DNA from: Actinomycetospora sp. TBRC 11914 | GTDB taxonomy: Bacteria; Actinomycetota; Actinomycetes; Mycobacteriales; Pseudonocardiaceae | Assembly: GCF_012933465.1 (NCBI RefSeq) | Contig: NZ_JABBND010000010.1 | Location: 1-64,000 of the forward strand | DNA length: 64,000 bases | Direction of reading: 5' to 3' | Part shown: one piece after another, positions 44,661-51,981 of the stretch | Position numbering within the stretch: the stretch's first letter is position 1 | Layout of the letters: every line of letters begins with the position of its first letter | Program-made: the position numbers and the translations under genes | The notes under the pieces: generated by a model | The model's input: only the letters and a program-made list of their open reading frames with translations | Databases searched by the model: none | What the model was told of the DNA's origin: nothing

Positions 44661-46055
44661 TCAGGGCGCGGGCGGGATGTTGGCGTTGCGGTGGAAGAGG
44701 TTGTCCGGGTCGTACGCGGCCTTGATGCGTGCCAGCCGCGGGTACTTCGTGCCGTAGGTCGCCGGTAGGCGGTGGACGTCGTCGGGCAGGATCCCGTTGA
44801 CGTACCCGCCCTTGCCCATGGCGTGGGGCGCGAGCGCGTCGTAGAAACCGCGCACCCAGGCTCGCTCGGCGGTGAGTCCGTCGGCCTCGGGTGTCATCCC
44901 GAGGATGAACACCTGCATCCGCGGCGTACGCCCGCCGCCGAAGGCCGTGTCCTCCTCGGCCGACGCGCCGTAGGCCCCCGAGAGCACGTAGAAGAACGTG
45001 CACGACATCGGCGACACCGTGGCGGTGATCCGCTCGACGGCCACGTCGATGGCCGCGTCGGTGAACTCCTCGAGGTAGAGGGCCTTCTCGTAGCAGTGGG
45101 TGCCCCGCGGGAACGCGTCGTCGAACATCTGCTGGAGTGCCGCGTACGGCATCGGGGAGACCATCTCGAACAGCGGGGGCAGCGCGGCGCGCAGGCGTTC
45201 GAGCAACTCTCGATGGTGTGGCTCGGCGCCGAAACCCACCGCGGCCAACGCGAGCACCAGTCGGGAGTGGTGCTCCTCGGGCACGAACGGCGCCGGCGGC
45301 GCGGACAGGCCGACCACTTCGAAGCTGACGTCGGGCGGCAGGTCGGGAATGACCTCCCGGGCGAGCCGCAGGGCATCGGCGGCCCGGTCCATGCCGTAGA
45401 AGAACATGCCCACGTCGACCTCGGGTCCCACCTCGTGCAGGGCGAACTCGAAGGAGGTGACGACACCGAAGTTCCCCCCGCCCCCGCGGATCGCCCAGTA
45501 CAGGTCGGGGTTCTCGTCCGGTGCCGCGCGCACGATCCGGCCGTCGGCGAGGACGACCTGGGCGGAGAGCACGTTGTCGCAGGTCAGCCCGTGCTGACGG
45601 GTGAGCCAGCCCATGCCCCCGCCGGTGGCGATCCCGCCGACCCCGGTGTGCCCGATCTCGCCGAGCGGAACGGCCAGCCCGTGGGCCTGGGTCGCCGCGT
45701 CGATGTCACGTTGCAGGGCGCCACCGCCCACGGTGGCACGGCGACGGGCCGGGTCCACCGTGATCTCGCTCAGCCGGCCCAGATCGATGACGATGCCGGC
45801 GTCCCCCACGCTCAAGCCCGCCGTGGAGTGGGCGCCTCCGCTGCGCACCGAGATCTCGAGCGACGCGTCACGGGCGAACGTCACGGCCGCTGCGACGTCC
45901 TCGGCGGTCGCGCAGTAGGCGATGACGGCCGGTCTCCGGTCGATGTCGCCGTTCCACACCTGCCGGGCCTCGTCGTAGCCCGGGTCGTCCGGAGTGACGA
46001 CCGACCCGGTCAGGGCTGCACGGAGATCGTCGACTCGAGAGATGACCTGTGTCAT
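44661..46055 (-). CDS. FAD-binding oxidoreductase, BBE (berberine bridge enzyme) type
   Basis: The 464-residue flavoprotein has a PCMH FAD domain (SVRSGGAHSTAGLSVGDAGIVIDL; GHTGVGGIATGGGMGWLTRQHGLTCDN) and a C-terminal BBE segment (GKGGYVNGI, KYPRLARIKAAYDPDNLFHRNANI). The His in RSGGAH and Cys in GLTCDN are positioned for the bicovalent FAD linkage of this family. Such enzymes oxidise sugars, alkaloids or aromatic compounds. No signal peptide is seen. The ATG lacks a strong ribosome-binding site. It lies downstream of the small gene at 46214 with a hairpin between. Confidence 0.92.
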   Translation of the reverse strand: MTQVISRVDDLRAALTGSVVTPDDPGYDEARQVWNGDIDRRPAVIAYCATAEDVAAAVTFARDASLEISVRSGGAHSTAGLSVGDAGIVIDLGRLSEITVDPARRRATVGGGALQRDIDAATQAHGLAVPLGEIGHTGVGGIATGGGMGWLTRQHGLTCDNVLSAQVVLADGRIVRAAPDENPDLYWAIRGGGGNFGVVTSFEFALHEVGPEVDVGMFFYGMDRAADALRLAREVIPDLPPDVSFEVVGLSAPPAPFVPEEHHSRLVLALAAVGFGAEPHHRELLERLRAALPPLFEMVSPMPYAALQQMFDDAFPRGTHCYEKALYLEEFTDAAIDVAVERITATVSPMSCTFFYVLSGAYGASAEEDTAFGGGRTPRMQVFILGMTPEADGLTAERAWVRGFYDALAPHAMGKGGYVNGILPDDVHRLPATYGTKYPRLARIKAAYDPDNLFHRNANIPPAP

Positions 46056-46100
46056 GGCTTCGCTCCGTTCCCGCGGCCGCGCGCTCTCACGGTGATGCGG

Positions 46101-46123
46101 CTCGGGGCGTCCCTCGCCCCGAG
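46101..46123. terminator. Hairpin between the small dimeric-barrel-like gene and the FAD oxidase
   Basis: A perfect 9-bp stem CTCGGGGCG/CGCCCCGAG surrounds a 5-nt loop, 91 nt after the upstream minus-strand gene. It probably separates the two transcripts. Confidence 0.6.
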
Positions 46124-46213
46124 GGACTGACCACGATACTGCGACTCTGCGTGATCGAGCTCTGGTCCGATCGAGGAGTCATAGGTAGTGAGGCGAAGAA
46201 TTCCACGGATCTC

Positions 46214-46567
46214 TCAGGGTCTCGGGGCTCTCCAGCCGAGGACCTGCTCGGGCAGCGGGCCGGGAGGCGGTTCGGACAGGTCCAGATCGAAGACGCTCTT
46301 GAGGTACGCGCGGAACTCGACGTCGAACGGCTCTCCGGACGAACCGATGAGCTCGAGCGCCCTCGCGGGATCGTCGGCCTCCATCACCATGATCTCCATC
46401 GGGCCCTGCGGGGTGTGGTGCACGAAGACGCCTTGGCGGGTCACGCCCTGCCGAGTTCGCGCGGCGGTGTACTCCTCCCTGCGTGGACCCGCGAACTCGC
46501 TCATGGCGGTGCGCCATTCCGTGTACTTGTCGGCTGGGATCGGCATGGCGATCACGATCATCGACAT
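46214..46567 (-). CDS. Hypothetical small protein, possibly dimeric alpha/beta barrel
   Basis: The 117-residue protein starts MSMIVIAMPIPADKYTEWRTAM and contains alternating strands and helices (QGVFVHHTPQGPMEIMVMEADDPARALELI), the pattern of dimeric ferredoxin-like barrels such as the antibiotic monooxygenase or YCII groups. No specific family is identified. ATG 46567 is preferred because GGAG lies 7 nt upstream; a GTG at 46579 is in frame. Function unknown. Confidence 0.65.
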   Translation of the reverse strand: MSMIVIAMPIPADKYTEWRTAMSEFAGPRREEYTAARTRQGVTRQGVFVHHTPQGPMEIMVMEADDPARALELIGSSGEPFDVEFRAYLKSVFDLDLSEPPPGPLPEQVLGWRAPRP

Positions 46568-46712
46568 CGGATGCTCCACTCATCACCGGACGATCCGGCT
46601 GAGTGTGGAACCAGGGCACGAGAATCACGGAATCGGATCCCGGGCCGAGGCGACTCCGTTGCGCGAACCGGCACTCCATGACGCGTGGTGTCCCCGAGGC
46701 AGGCCGTATCGA

Positions 46713-47225
46713 TCACACCCCGGTGGCACCGTCGATCCGTTCGCGGAGCAGGTCGGCGTGCCCGGCGTGGCGGGCGTACTCGCCGATCATGTGCACACAG
46801 ATCCACCGCAGCGTCACCTCGCCGTCGCCGAACGGGACACGGGACCCCGGGTCCCGCCCGGCGCACGCCTCGACCGCCCGCTCGACCTCCTGCTGCCAGG
46901 TGGCCAGGGCCTGCTCGCCCGTGACGTCGGCGGTGAGGTCGAACCCGCCGCTGTGCTCGCCGGTGCTCGAGGGGGAGTCGTAGAGCGGAGGGACGTCCTC
47001 ACCGAGCAGGACCCGCCGGAACCAGTTCCGCTCGACCTCGGCCAGGTGCTGCAGCAGGCCGAGCGGGGTGAGCGGCGACGGCGGCACCGAGGCGGTCCGG
47101 AGCTGCTCCTCGTCGAGGCCGTGGCACTTGGCGGCGACGGTGTCCCGGTAGAAGTCGAGCCAGCCGGCGAGGGTGTCGCGTTCGTCGGCGGACATCGGGG
47201 GCACGGCGCGCTCGGTGGTCGACAC
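46713..47225 (-). CDS. DinB/DUF664 family protein
   Basis: The 170-residue four-helix-bundle protein has the metal-site histidines of the DinB-like group: His in LLQHLAEVERNWF (about residue 60) and HMIGEYARHAGHADLLRE near residues 145-160. Such proteins include thiol-dependent S-transferases, among them mycothiol-dependent enzymes, but many are uncharacterised. The GTG at 47225 gives MSTTERA; an ATG 30 nt further in (MSADERD) is an alternative. It is divergent from the MBL-fold gene. Confidence 0.88.
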   Translation of the reverse strand: MSTTERAVPPMSADERDTLAGWLDFYRDTVAAKCHGLDEEQLRTASVPPSPLTPLGLLQHLAEVERNWFRRVLLGEDVPPLYDSPSSTGEHSGGFDLTADVTGEQALATWQQEVERAVEACAGRDPGSRVPFGDGEVTLRWICVHMIGEYARHAGHADLLRERIDGATGV

Positions 47226-47275
47226 CCCGCGAGGTTCGCACGAGGGTCCGACAGGACCTGTCAGAGTCCTCGACC

Positions 47276-47959
47276 ATGCCGCCCGCGCTGCTGGAGGTCA
47301 CCGACGGAGTGCATGTCGGAGCCCTGTTCCCCCGCCACCTGTTCAACACGGTCGTCGTGGAGGGCCCCGAGGGCGACGTCGTGATCGACGCGGGCTTCCC
47401 CTGGTCGGGCCGGCGGCTCGCGCGGTTCACCAAGGACCGCACCGTCGTCGAGCACGCCGTCACCCACGCCCACGGCGACCACGTCGGTTCCACCGCCTGG
47501 CTGTGCGCCCACACCGGCGCCCCGTTGGCGATGAGCGACGTCGAGGCCGACGACTTCGAGCACGGGAGCGTCGCGTGGCACGCCGGGGTTGCCGCCAGGT
47601 ACGGGATCGCGCCTCTGGCCCACCGGCGCCGCGTCGTCGACCGGCGCCTCGCAGAGGGCGACACCGTCGGTGGCTTCGAGGTCGTGGCGCAGCCCGGCCA
47701 CAGCCCCGGTCTCCTCGCGTTCTGGCGCGCGGCGGACCGCACGCTCATCGTCGGCGACGGCCCGATCAACCTCTCGACCGATCCGACCGACCCGCACTGG
47801 CTGCGCGTGCCCGACGCGCTGCACCACGACCCGGCCGCGGCCGTCGCGTCGCGTCGGCGCCTGCAGGAACTCGAGCCCGACCTCGTCGTCTCCACGCACG
47901 GACACCCGGTGCGCGGCCTCGATCGCTGGGCGGCGGGAGTGGGCGCGGCGGGCCGCTGA
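47276..47959 (+). CDS. MBL-fold metallo-hydrolase
   Basis: The 227-residue protein has the metallo-beta-lactamase zinc site THAHGDHVG (residues 62-70), a His in GHSPG (about residue 142), Asp in IVGDGPI and a terminal His in STHGHP. This fits a glyoxalase II-like or general thiolester/phosphoester hydrolase; the substrate is unknown. CAGAGT lies 8 nt before the ATG without a ribosome-binding site, possibly leaderless. It is divergent from the DinB-like gene by 50 nt and ends just before the convergent tRNA-Gly gene. Confidence 0.88.
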   Translation: MPPALLEVTDGVHVGALFPRHLFNTVVVEGPEGDVVIDAGFPWSGRRLARFTKDRTVVEHAVTHAHGDHVGSTAWLCAHTGAPLAMSDVEADDFEHGSVAWHAGVAARYGIAPLAHRRRVVDRRLAEGDTVGGFEVVAQPGHSPGLLAFWRAADRTLIVGDGPINLSTDPTDPHWLRVPDALHHDPAAAVASRRRLQELEPDLVVSTHGHPVRGLDRWAAGVGAAGR

Positions 47960-48033
47960 GGTCCACGGCCGAGGTCGTCCCGGGATCGCGGGCCGGCCGT
48001 TCGAGGGCCGCCGCACCGCGCGCCAGGGAGGGG

Positions 48034-48107
48034 TGGAGCGGGCGACGGGAATCGAACCCGCGTAGCCAGTTTGGAAGACTGGGGCTCTACCATTGAGCTA
48101 CGCCCGC
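48034..48107 (-). tRNA. tRNA-Gly (anticodon TCC), CCA encoded
   Basis: The minus strand folds into a full cloverleaf: acceptor GCGGGCG/CGCCCGC, D arm GCTCAATGGTAGAGC, anticodon loop CTTCCAA between CCAGT and ACTGG, and T loop TTCGATT. The 3' TCCA at 48034-48037 is encoded. A -10-like GGATAC lies about 25 nt upstream on the minus strand. Confidence 0.97.
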
Positions 48108-48421
48108 GTGGCCCTTCCGGGCCTGCTCAACCGTATCCGATGCCCCGTCGAGGGCGTCGCGGCGGGCGCCCCGCCGACCCGCTGCTCCATCCGGGCAGCC
48201 GCCCGCCGGTGCCCTGGTGAGTTACTGGATCGTTCAGTAGACGCTCTGTCACGGTCCAGCTCTCGACCGCGCTCTTGTGAACGGGTACACACTCAGGATC
48301 GCTCGCCGCCGGGAGTTCCCGGAGAACTCGTCCTGTGACCCTCACCTGGTACTTCACGGTAGGGCCGTCGAGGCGTCGACGATGGGATCGGGCCGAAGCA
48401 GCAGCCGGAAGGGAGCCCAGG
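48108..48421. other. Intergenic stretch between tRNA-Gly and a small candidate ORF
   Basis: I see no convincing gene here. The sequence contains the tRNA-Gly promoter side and many stop codons in all frames apart from GC-driven shadow frames. It may hold a promoter for the small open frame at 48422. Confidence 0.4.
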
Positions 48422-48487
48422 ATGGACACGGAGCGCGACACCATGGTGGACACGGACGAAGACCACATCGTCCGCGGTCTGGACTGA
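48422..48487 (+). CDS. Candidate 21-residue acidic peptide ORF
   Basis: An ATG with GGGAG about 8 nt upstream opens a 21-codon frame, MDTERDTMVDTDEDHIVRGL ending in Asp before TGA. A strong hairpin follows 9 nt after the stop, as expected for a small transcript. No homology is recognised, and in GC-rich DNA such frames can arise by chance. Confidence 0.3.
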   Translation: MDTERDTMVDTDEDHIVRGLD

Positions 48488-48496
48488 CGCATCGAG

Positions 48497-48530
48497 GACG
48501 GGTGCGGACGACGCCGTCCGCATGCCCGTC
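48497..48530. terminator. Hairpin between the small ORF and tRNA-Pro
   Basis: GACGGG and GCGGACG pair with CGTCCGC and CCCGTC around an acgc loop, with one small bulge. It is well placed to end a transcript before the tRNA-Pro promoter. Confidence 0.6.
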
Positions 48531-48562
48531 GACATCCTGTGATCTCCACGGACGGGCGCGCC

Positions 48563-48568
48563 TACACT
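48563..48568 (+). promoter_or_regulatory. -10-like hexamer TACACT for tRNA-Pro
   Basis: TACACT lies 9 nt before the tRNA-Pro 5' end, the usual position for a tRNA promoter. Confidence 0.5.
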
Positions 48569-48577
48569 CGTCGTCAA

Positions 48578-48651
48578 CGGGGTGTGGCGCAGCTTGGTAG
48601 CGCACTCGCTTTGGGAGCGAGGGGCCGTGGGTTCGAATCCCGCCACCCCGA
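48578..48651 (+). tRNA. tRNA-Pro (anticodon TGG), CCA not encoded
   Basis: The 74-nt sequence folds into a cloverleaf: acceptor CGGGGTG/CACCCCG, D arm GCGCAGCTTGGTAGCGC, anticodon loop TTTGGGA between stem CTCGC and GCGAG, and T loop TTCGAAT. The discriminator A is followed by CTG, so CCA is added after transcription. Confidence 0.97.
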
Positions 48652-48999
48652 CTGGTCCAACCACCACGGGCACCGTCTTCGAGGGCCGCGCGCGGCGCCG
48701 TCGTCGTGAAGAGCCGGCCGAGACCTGACCCGGTGGGCCGAACGGCGCAGCACTGCGGGACGATGCGCGCCACGGTTCACCGCGGCAGCCGTGTACCAGC
48801 GGCCCCGTCCTGGCAGGTGGCTCTTCCGAGGCGGGGCCGCTGGTGGTTGCTGCGGCGAGCGGCTCGCCCCTCCTTCTCGTGTTGGCCACGGAGCGAACGG
48901 GTAGTCCACTGGACGCGTGAACGGGTCGGACCCGGCGCGCGGTCCACCCCACGGGCCGACAGGGCACTGCACCTGACCCGAGGCGAAGGGGGCGAGTCC
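48652..48999. other. Intergenic region between tRNA-Pro and the ANTAR gene
   Basis: No gene is supported here. The one clear structure is the hairpin at 48795-48844. The rest is the leader of the ANTAR-protein gene and possibly its promoter. Confidence 0.5.
48795..48844. other. 13-bp-stem hairpin upstream of the ANTAR regulator
   Basis: ACCAGCGGCCCCG pairs perfectly with CGGGGCCGCTGGT across a 24-nt loop. It could terminate the tRNA-Pro transcript or be a leader structure of the ANTAR-domain gene 155 nt downstream. Confidence 0.6.
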
Positions 49000-49806
49000 G
49001 TGTCGACGAACCAGGAGCTGGCGATCGCGCTCCGCCGTGCCGCACGCGACCTCACCGCGACGCGCAACATCCGGGACCTGGAGCGGACGCTCGCCGAGAT
49101 CGTCACCACGGCGGTGCACACGGTGCCCGCCGCGGACATGGGCGGCATCTCCATGAGCGAGGGCGACGAGGTCGTCTCCCGTCATCCCACGTCCGACGCG
49201 GTCAGCGCGCTCGACCGGCTGCAGAACGAGCTGCTCGAAGGCCCCTGCATCACCGCCCTCGCCGAACCGCCGGAGGACGGCACCGTCGTGGTCCACGACC
49301 TCGCGGGTGACGACTCCTCGCGCTGGCCGCGGTTCGCGCCGCGCGCGGTGGAGGCGGGCTACCGCTCGATGCTGTCGTGCGAGCTCTCGACCGGTCGCCG
49401 GGTGCGCGCCGCGCTCAACCTCTACGCCCGGCCGCCGGAGGCCTTCGACGCCGACGCCCGCCTCACCGCGGGCCTGTTCGGCGTCCAGGCCGCGATGCTG
49501 CTCTACGGCAGCGAGCAGGCCCAGTACCTGCAGCGCGCCGTCGACAGCCGCGACCTCATCGGCCAGGCCAAGGGCATCCTCATGGAGCGCTTCCACCTCG
49601 ACGACGACGCCGCGTTCCAGATGCTGGTGAGATCGTCGCAGGACACGAACATGAAGCTCGTCGACGTCGCGCGCTGGCTCCGGGAGGAGACCAACCGGCG
49701 GCACCGGTCGTGCACGGACGGCGCCGAGGCCGTGGATCGCATCGACGGCGTGGACCTCCCGGCCCGCGCCTCCTCCGGCGCGGAAGGGCGCGCCGCGGAG
49801 CACTGA
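49000..49806 (+). CDS. GAF and ANTAR domain RNA-binding regulator
   Basis: The 268-residue protein has a GAF sensory domain (residues 20-165: LEGPCITALAEPPEDGTVVV, GYRSMLSCELSTGRRVRAALNLYA) and an ANTAR domain (residues 175-235: QRAVDSRDLIGQAKGILMERFHLDDDAAFQMLVRSSQ). ANTAR domains bind paired RNA hairpins and act as antiterminators. The GTG has a GGGGG stretch upstream. It lies downstream of tRNA-Pro and a hairpin and upstream of a GNAT gene. The signal sensed is unknown. Confidence 0.92.
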   Translation: MSTNQELAIALRRAARDLTATRNIRDLERTLAEIVTTAVHTVPAADMGGISMSEGDEVVSRHPTSDAVSALDRLQNELLEGPCITALAEPPEDGTVVVHDLAGDDSSRWPRFAPRAVEAGYRSMLSCELSTGRRVRAALNLYARPPEAFDADARLTAGLFGVQAAMLLYGSEQAQYLQRAVDSRDLIGQAKGILMERFHLDDDAAFQMLVRSSQDTNMKLVDVARWLREETNRRHRSCTDGAEAVDRIDGVDLPARASSGAEGRAAEH

Positions 49807-49813
49807 GGGCGCC

Positions 49814-49819
49814 TACGAT
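49814..49819 (+). promoter_or_regulatory. -10-like hexamer TACGAT before the GNAT gene
   Basis: TACGAT lies 7 nt before GTG 49827, with no ribosome-binding site, suggesting a leaderless transcript separate from the ANTAR gene. Confidence 0.45.
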
Positions 49820-49826
49820 CCGGCCG

Positions 49827-50312
49827 GTGCAGGTACGACCGGCCGAGGACGACGACTGGGGACAGATCTGGTCGTTCCTCGGGGTGGTCCTGGCGGCGGG
49901 GGAGACGTACACCAGCCCCCGGGACATCACGTCCGACCAGGCGCGCGCGGAGTGGCTCGCGCCGCCGCCGAGCCGGACGTTCGTCGCGGTGGACGGGGAG
50001 CGCGTCGTCGGGCTCGCGAAACTGCGGCCCAACCTGCCCGGCGCCGGGGACCACGTCGCCAACGCGGGCTTCGTCGTCGACCCGGCGTGCGCGGGCCGGG
50101 GGGTGGGCCGCCGTCTCGCCGAGGAGATCCTCGCGAGGGCGAGGTCGATGGGCTACGCGGCCATGCAGTTCAACGCCGTCGTGGAGACCAACGTCCACGC
50201 CGTCGCGCTGTGGCAGGCGCTGGGGTTTCGCATCGTCGGGACCGTCCCCGGCGCCTTCCGCCACCCGCGCCACGGCCGCGTCGGGCTGCACGTGATGCAC
50301 CGCGAGCTGTAG
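49827..50312 (+). CDS. GNAT family N-acetyltransferase
   Basis: The 161-residue protein has the GNAT fold with the acetyl-CoA loop region (VDPACAGRGVGRRLAEEILARARSMGY) and the LWQALGFRIVGTVPGAFRH ending of small-molecule N-acetyltransferases. The acceptor substrate is unknown. The stop is 1 nt from that of the convergent DinB-like gene, so no terminator fits between them. Confidence 0.9.
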   Translation: MQVRPAEDDDWGQIWSFLGVVLAAGETYTSPRDITSDQARAEWLAPPPSRTFVAVDGERVVGLAKLRPNLPGAGDHVANAGFVVDPACAGRGVGRRLAEEILARARSMGYAAMQFNAVVETNVHAVALWQALGFRIVGTVPGAFRHPRHGRVGLHVMHREL

Positions 50313-50313
50313 G

Positions 50314-50907
50314 TCAGACGGTGCCCGCCGCCCGTCGGGCCTCGCGCTCGAGCCGGGCGCGGTGGCCGAGCAGCCGGGCGGCCTCGTTGCCGCCCATGTT
50401 CGGGTTGTCCTCCCGCAGCCCGACCGCGCCGTCGGCGAGCTCGCGGCAGATGTCCGCGTGGCCCGCGTGCCGGTGGGTCTCGGTCGCGACGTGCACCAGG
50501 ATCTGGCCCAGGGTCACCTCGGCGCGCTCGTCGGGCCAGTGGGGGACCCGCCCGGGGGACTCGAGGTCGAGCTCGTCGATCGTGGCGTCGGAGTGCTCCG
50601 CGGCGCGGGCGTAGAGGTCGAGGACGTCGGCGCGGGACTCCTCGGCGGTCGCCCACATGTCCGCGTCCGGTTCGGGGTGGGCGGCGAACCAGTCGACGGT
50701 CTCGGCGAAGGGACGGCCGAAGACCAGGCCGAAGTACTCCGAGTCGATGATCGCCAGGTGCTTCACCAGCCCGAGCAGGTTGGTTCCGGTCGGCGTCATG
50801 GGCCGGCGGACGTCGTACTCGCCGAGGCCCTCGAGCTTCCAGCGCACCACCTCGCGGCCCTGGCGCAGGTAGTGGTGCAGGACGTCCTTCAGGCCGGGCG
50901 CGCTCAC
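50314..50907 (-). CDS. DinB/DUF664 family protein, second copy
   Basis: The 197-residue protein has the DinB-like helices with metal-binding histidines: KHLAIIDSEYFG (about residue 45) and HVATETHRHAGHADICRE (about residue 150), closely resembling the mycothiol-dependent S-transferase-like DUF664 group. It is a distant paralogue of the gene at 46713 with the same HAGHAD motif. GTG 50907 begins MSAPGLKDVLHHYL. It is convergent with the GNAT gene and divergent from the gene at 51070. Confidence 0.88.
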   Translation of the reverse strand: MSAPGLKDVLHHYLRQGREVVRWKLEGLGEYDVRRPMTPTGTNLLGLVKHLAIIDSEYFGLVFGRPFAETVDWFAAHPEPDADMWATAEESRADVLDLYARAAEHSDATIDELDLESPGRVPHWPDERAEVTLGQILVHVATETHRHAGHADICRELADGAVGLREDNPNMGGNEAARLLGHRARLEREARRAAGTV

Positions 50908-51069
50908 GCGGGCACCCTGCCACGACCGGCCCCCACCGGCGACGACGACGGTGCCGCCGTCCGTCCGACGGGTCCCCGCCGGTCGGGCGACGAGGAGGAT
51001 GAGGCACGGTGGGGGCCGTTCACCCGAGGAACCGGCACGCCACGTGCCCGGAAGGGAGCAGGACCCGCG

Positions 51070-51975
51070 ATGAGCGAGGGACGCACGAGCGCCGCGCAGG
51101 CGGACGTCGAGGGCGAGGACCGCCCGGCCGACGCGCCGGCGTCGACCGGGACGACCGGGGCGGGCGACGTCTCCGGGTCCGGCGGCACCAACGGCCACGG
51201 CGCCGACGAGACGACGACCAGCGGCGCCGGGACCATCGGCGACGCCTCCAGCAGCGACGCGTCGAAGGACAGCCCCGCGTCGAAGGACAGCCCCGCGTCG
51301 GAGGACAGCGGCGACGCGACGAAGGCCGACAGCGGCGACGCGACGGCGAGGACCGACAGCAGCGACGCGACGGCGAAGGCCGGCAGCGACGCCGCGGACG
51401 AGCCGCCGTCCGCCGCGACGGTGCCCGCGGCGACGCTGCCCGGGGACGATGCCGGGGCGCCGTCGTCGTCGACGGCCGCGCCGGCGGCCGCCACCGCCGC
51501 GGCGGACGGCGACGAGGAGTGGGCCGAGGCCGAGGACAAGGCCTACAAGAAGGAGCTCCGCAAGGGCTTCGCGTTCGGCGCGGCCGGCGGCATCGTCATC
51601 GGCGCGATCGTCGCCCTGCTCCTCGGTGCGCTCGTGTGGCCCGGCTATCTGCTCGGCCCGGGCGACCCGCAGGACACCGCGAACCAGGTCACCCAGGCCC
51701 TGTCGACGAAGGACGCCGGGGCGCTCGACGGGCTCTCCTGCAAGGGCCCCAACGGCCAGCCGGTCACCCAGCTCTCGCCGCAGGTGCTGCAGTTCATCAC
51801 CAAGGTGGCGCCCGCGGGCCCGACGACGACGCTCATCGAGACCGAGGCGCGCACCCCGGTCGACCTGACCCTCTCGGTCCAGGGCCAGACCCAGACGCTG
51901 CCGTCCGAGCTCGTCCTCGGCGAGACCAAGGGCGACTGGTGCCTGAAGGGCCTCGCCCAGCGCCAGCAGCAGTAG
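51070..51975 (+). CDS. Membrane-anchored protein with disordered N-terminus and extracytoplasmic domain
   Basis: The 301-residue protein starts with about 150 residues rich in Ser, Ala, Asp and Thr with 6-residue repeats. One membrane helix follows (GFAFGAAGGIVIGAIVALLLGALVW, residues 172-197) and then a 100-residue outer domain (VTQALSTKDAGALDGLSCKG...GDWCLKGL) resembling DUF4878-like NTF2-fold lipoprotein or membrane modules. Two cysteines may form a disulphide. No function is assigned. The ATG has a weak ribosome-binding site. It ends 6 nt from the convergent nadE. Confidence 0.7.
   Translation: MSEGRTSAAQADVEGEDRPADAPASTGTTGAGDVSGSGGTNGHGADETTTSGAGTIGDASSSDASKDSPASKDSPASEDSGDATKADSGDATARTDSSDATAKAGSDAADEPPSAATVPAATLPGDDAGAPSSSTAAPAAATAAADGDEEWAEAEDKAYKKELRKGFAFGAAGGIVIGAIVALLLGALVWPGYLLGPGDPQDTANQVTQALSTKDAGALDGLSCKGPNGQPVTQLSPQVLQFITKVAPAGPTTTLIETEARTPVDLTLSVQGQTQTLPSELVLGETKGDWCLKGLAQRQQQ
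51259..51312. repeat. 18-bp tandem repeat in the membrane-anchored protein
   Basis: Units gcgtcgaaggacagcccc at 51259-51276 and 51277-51294 are identical and a third (51295-51312) differs at a few bases. They encode Ala-Ser-Lys/Glu-Asp-Ser-Pro repeats in the disordered N-terminus. Confidence 0.85.
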
Positions 51976-51981
51976 GGCGTC

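Noticed and set aside
48270-48300. Another copy of the GTGAACGG palindrome
   Set aside because: A single TGTGAACGGG occurs but has no matching second arm.
48038-48651. Integrated element using the tRNA genes as attachment sites
   Set aside because: I found no integrase gene and no second copy of either tRNA 3' end in the window.
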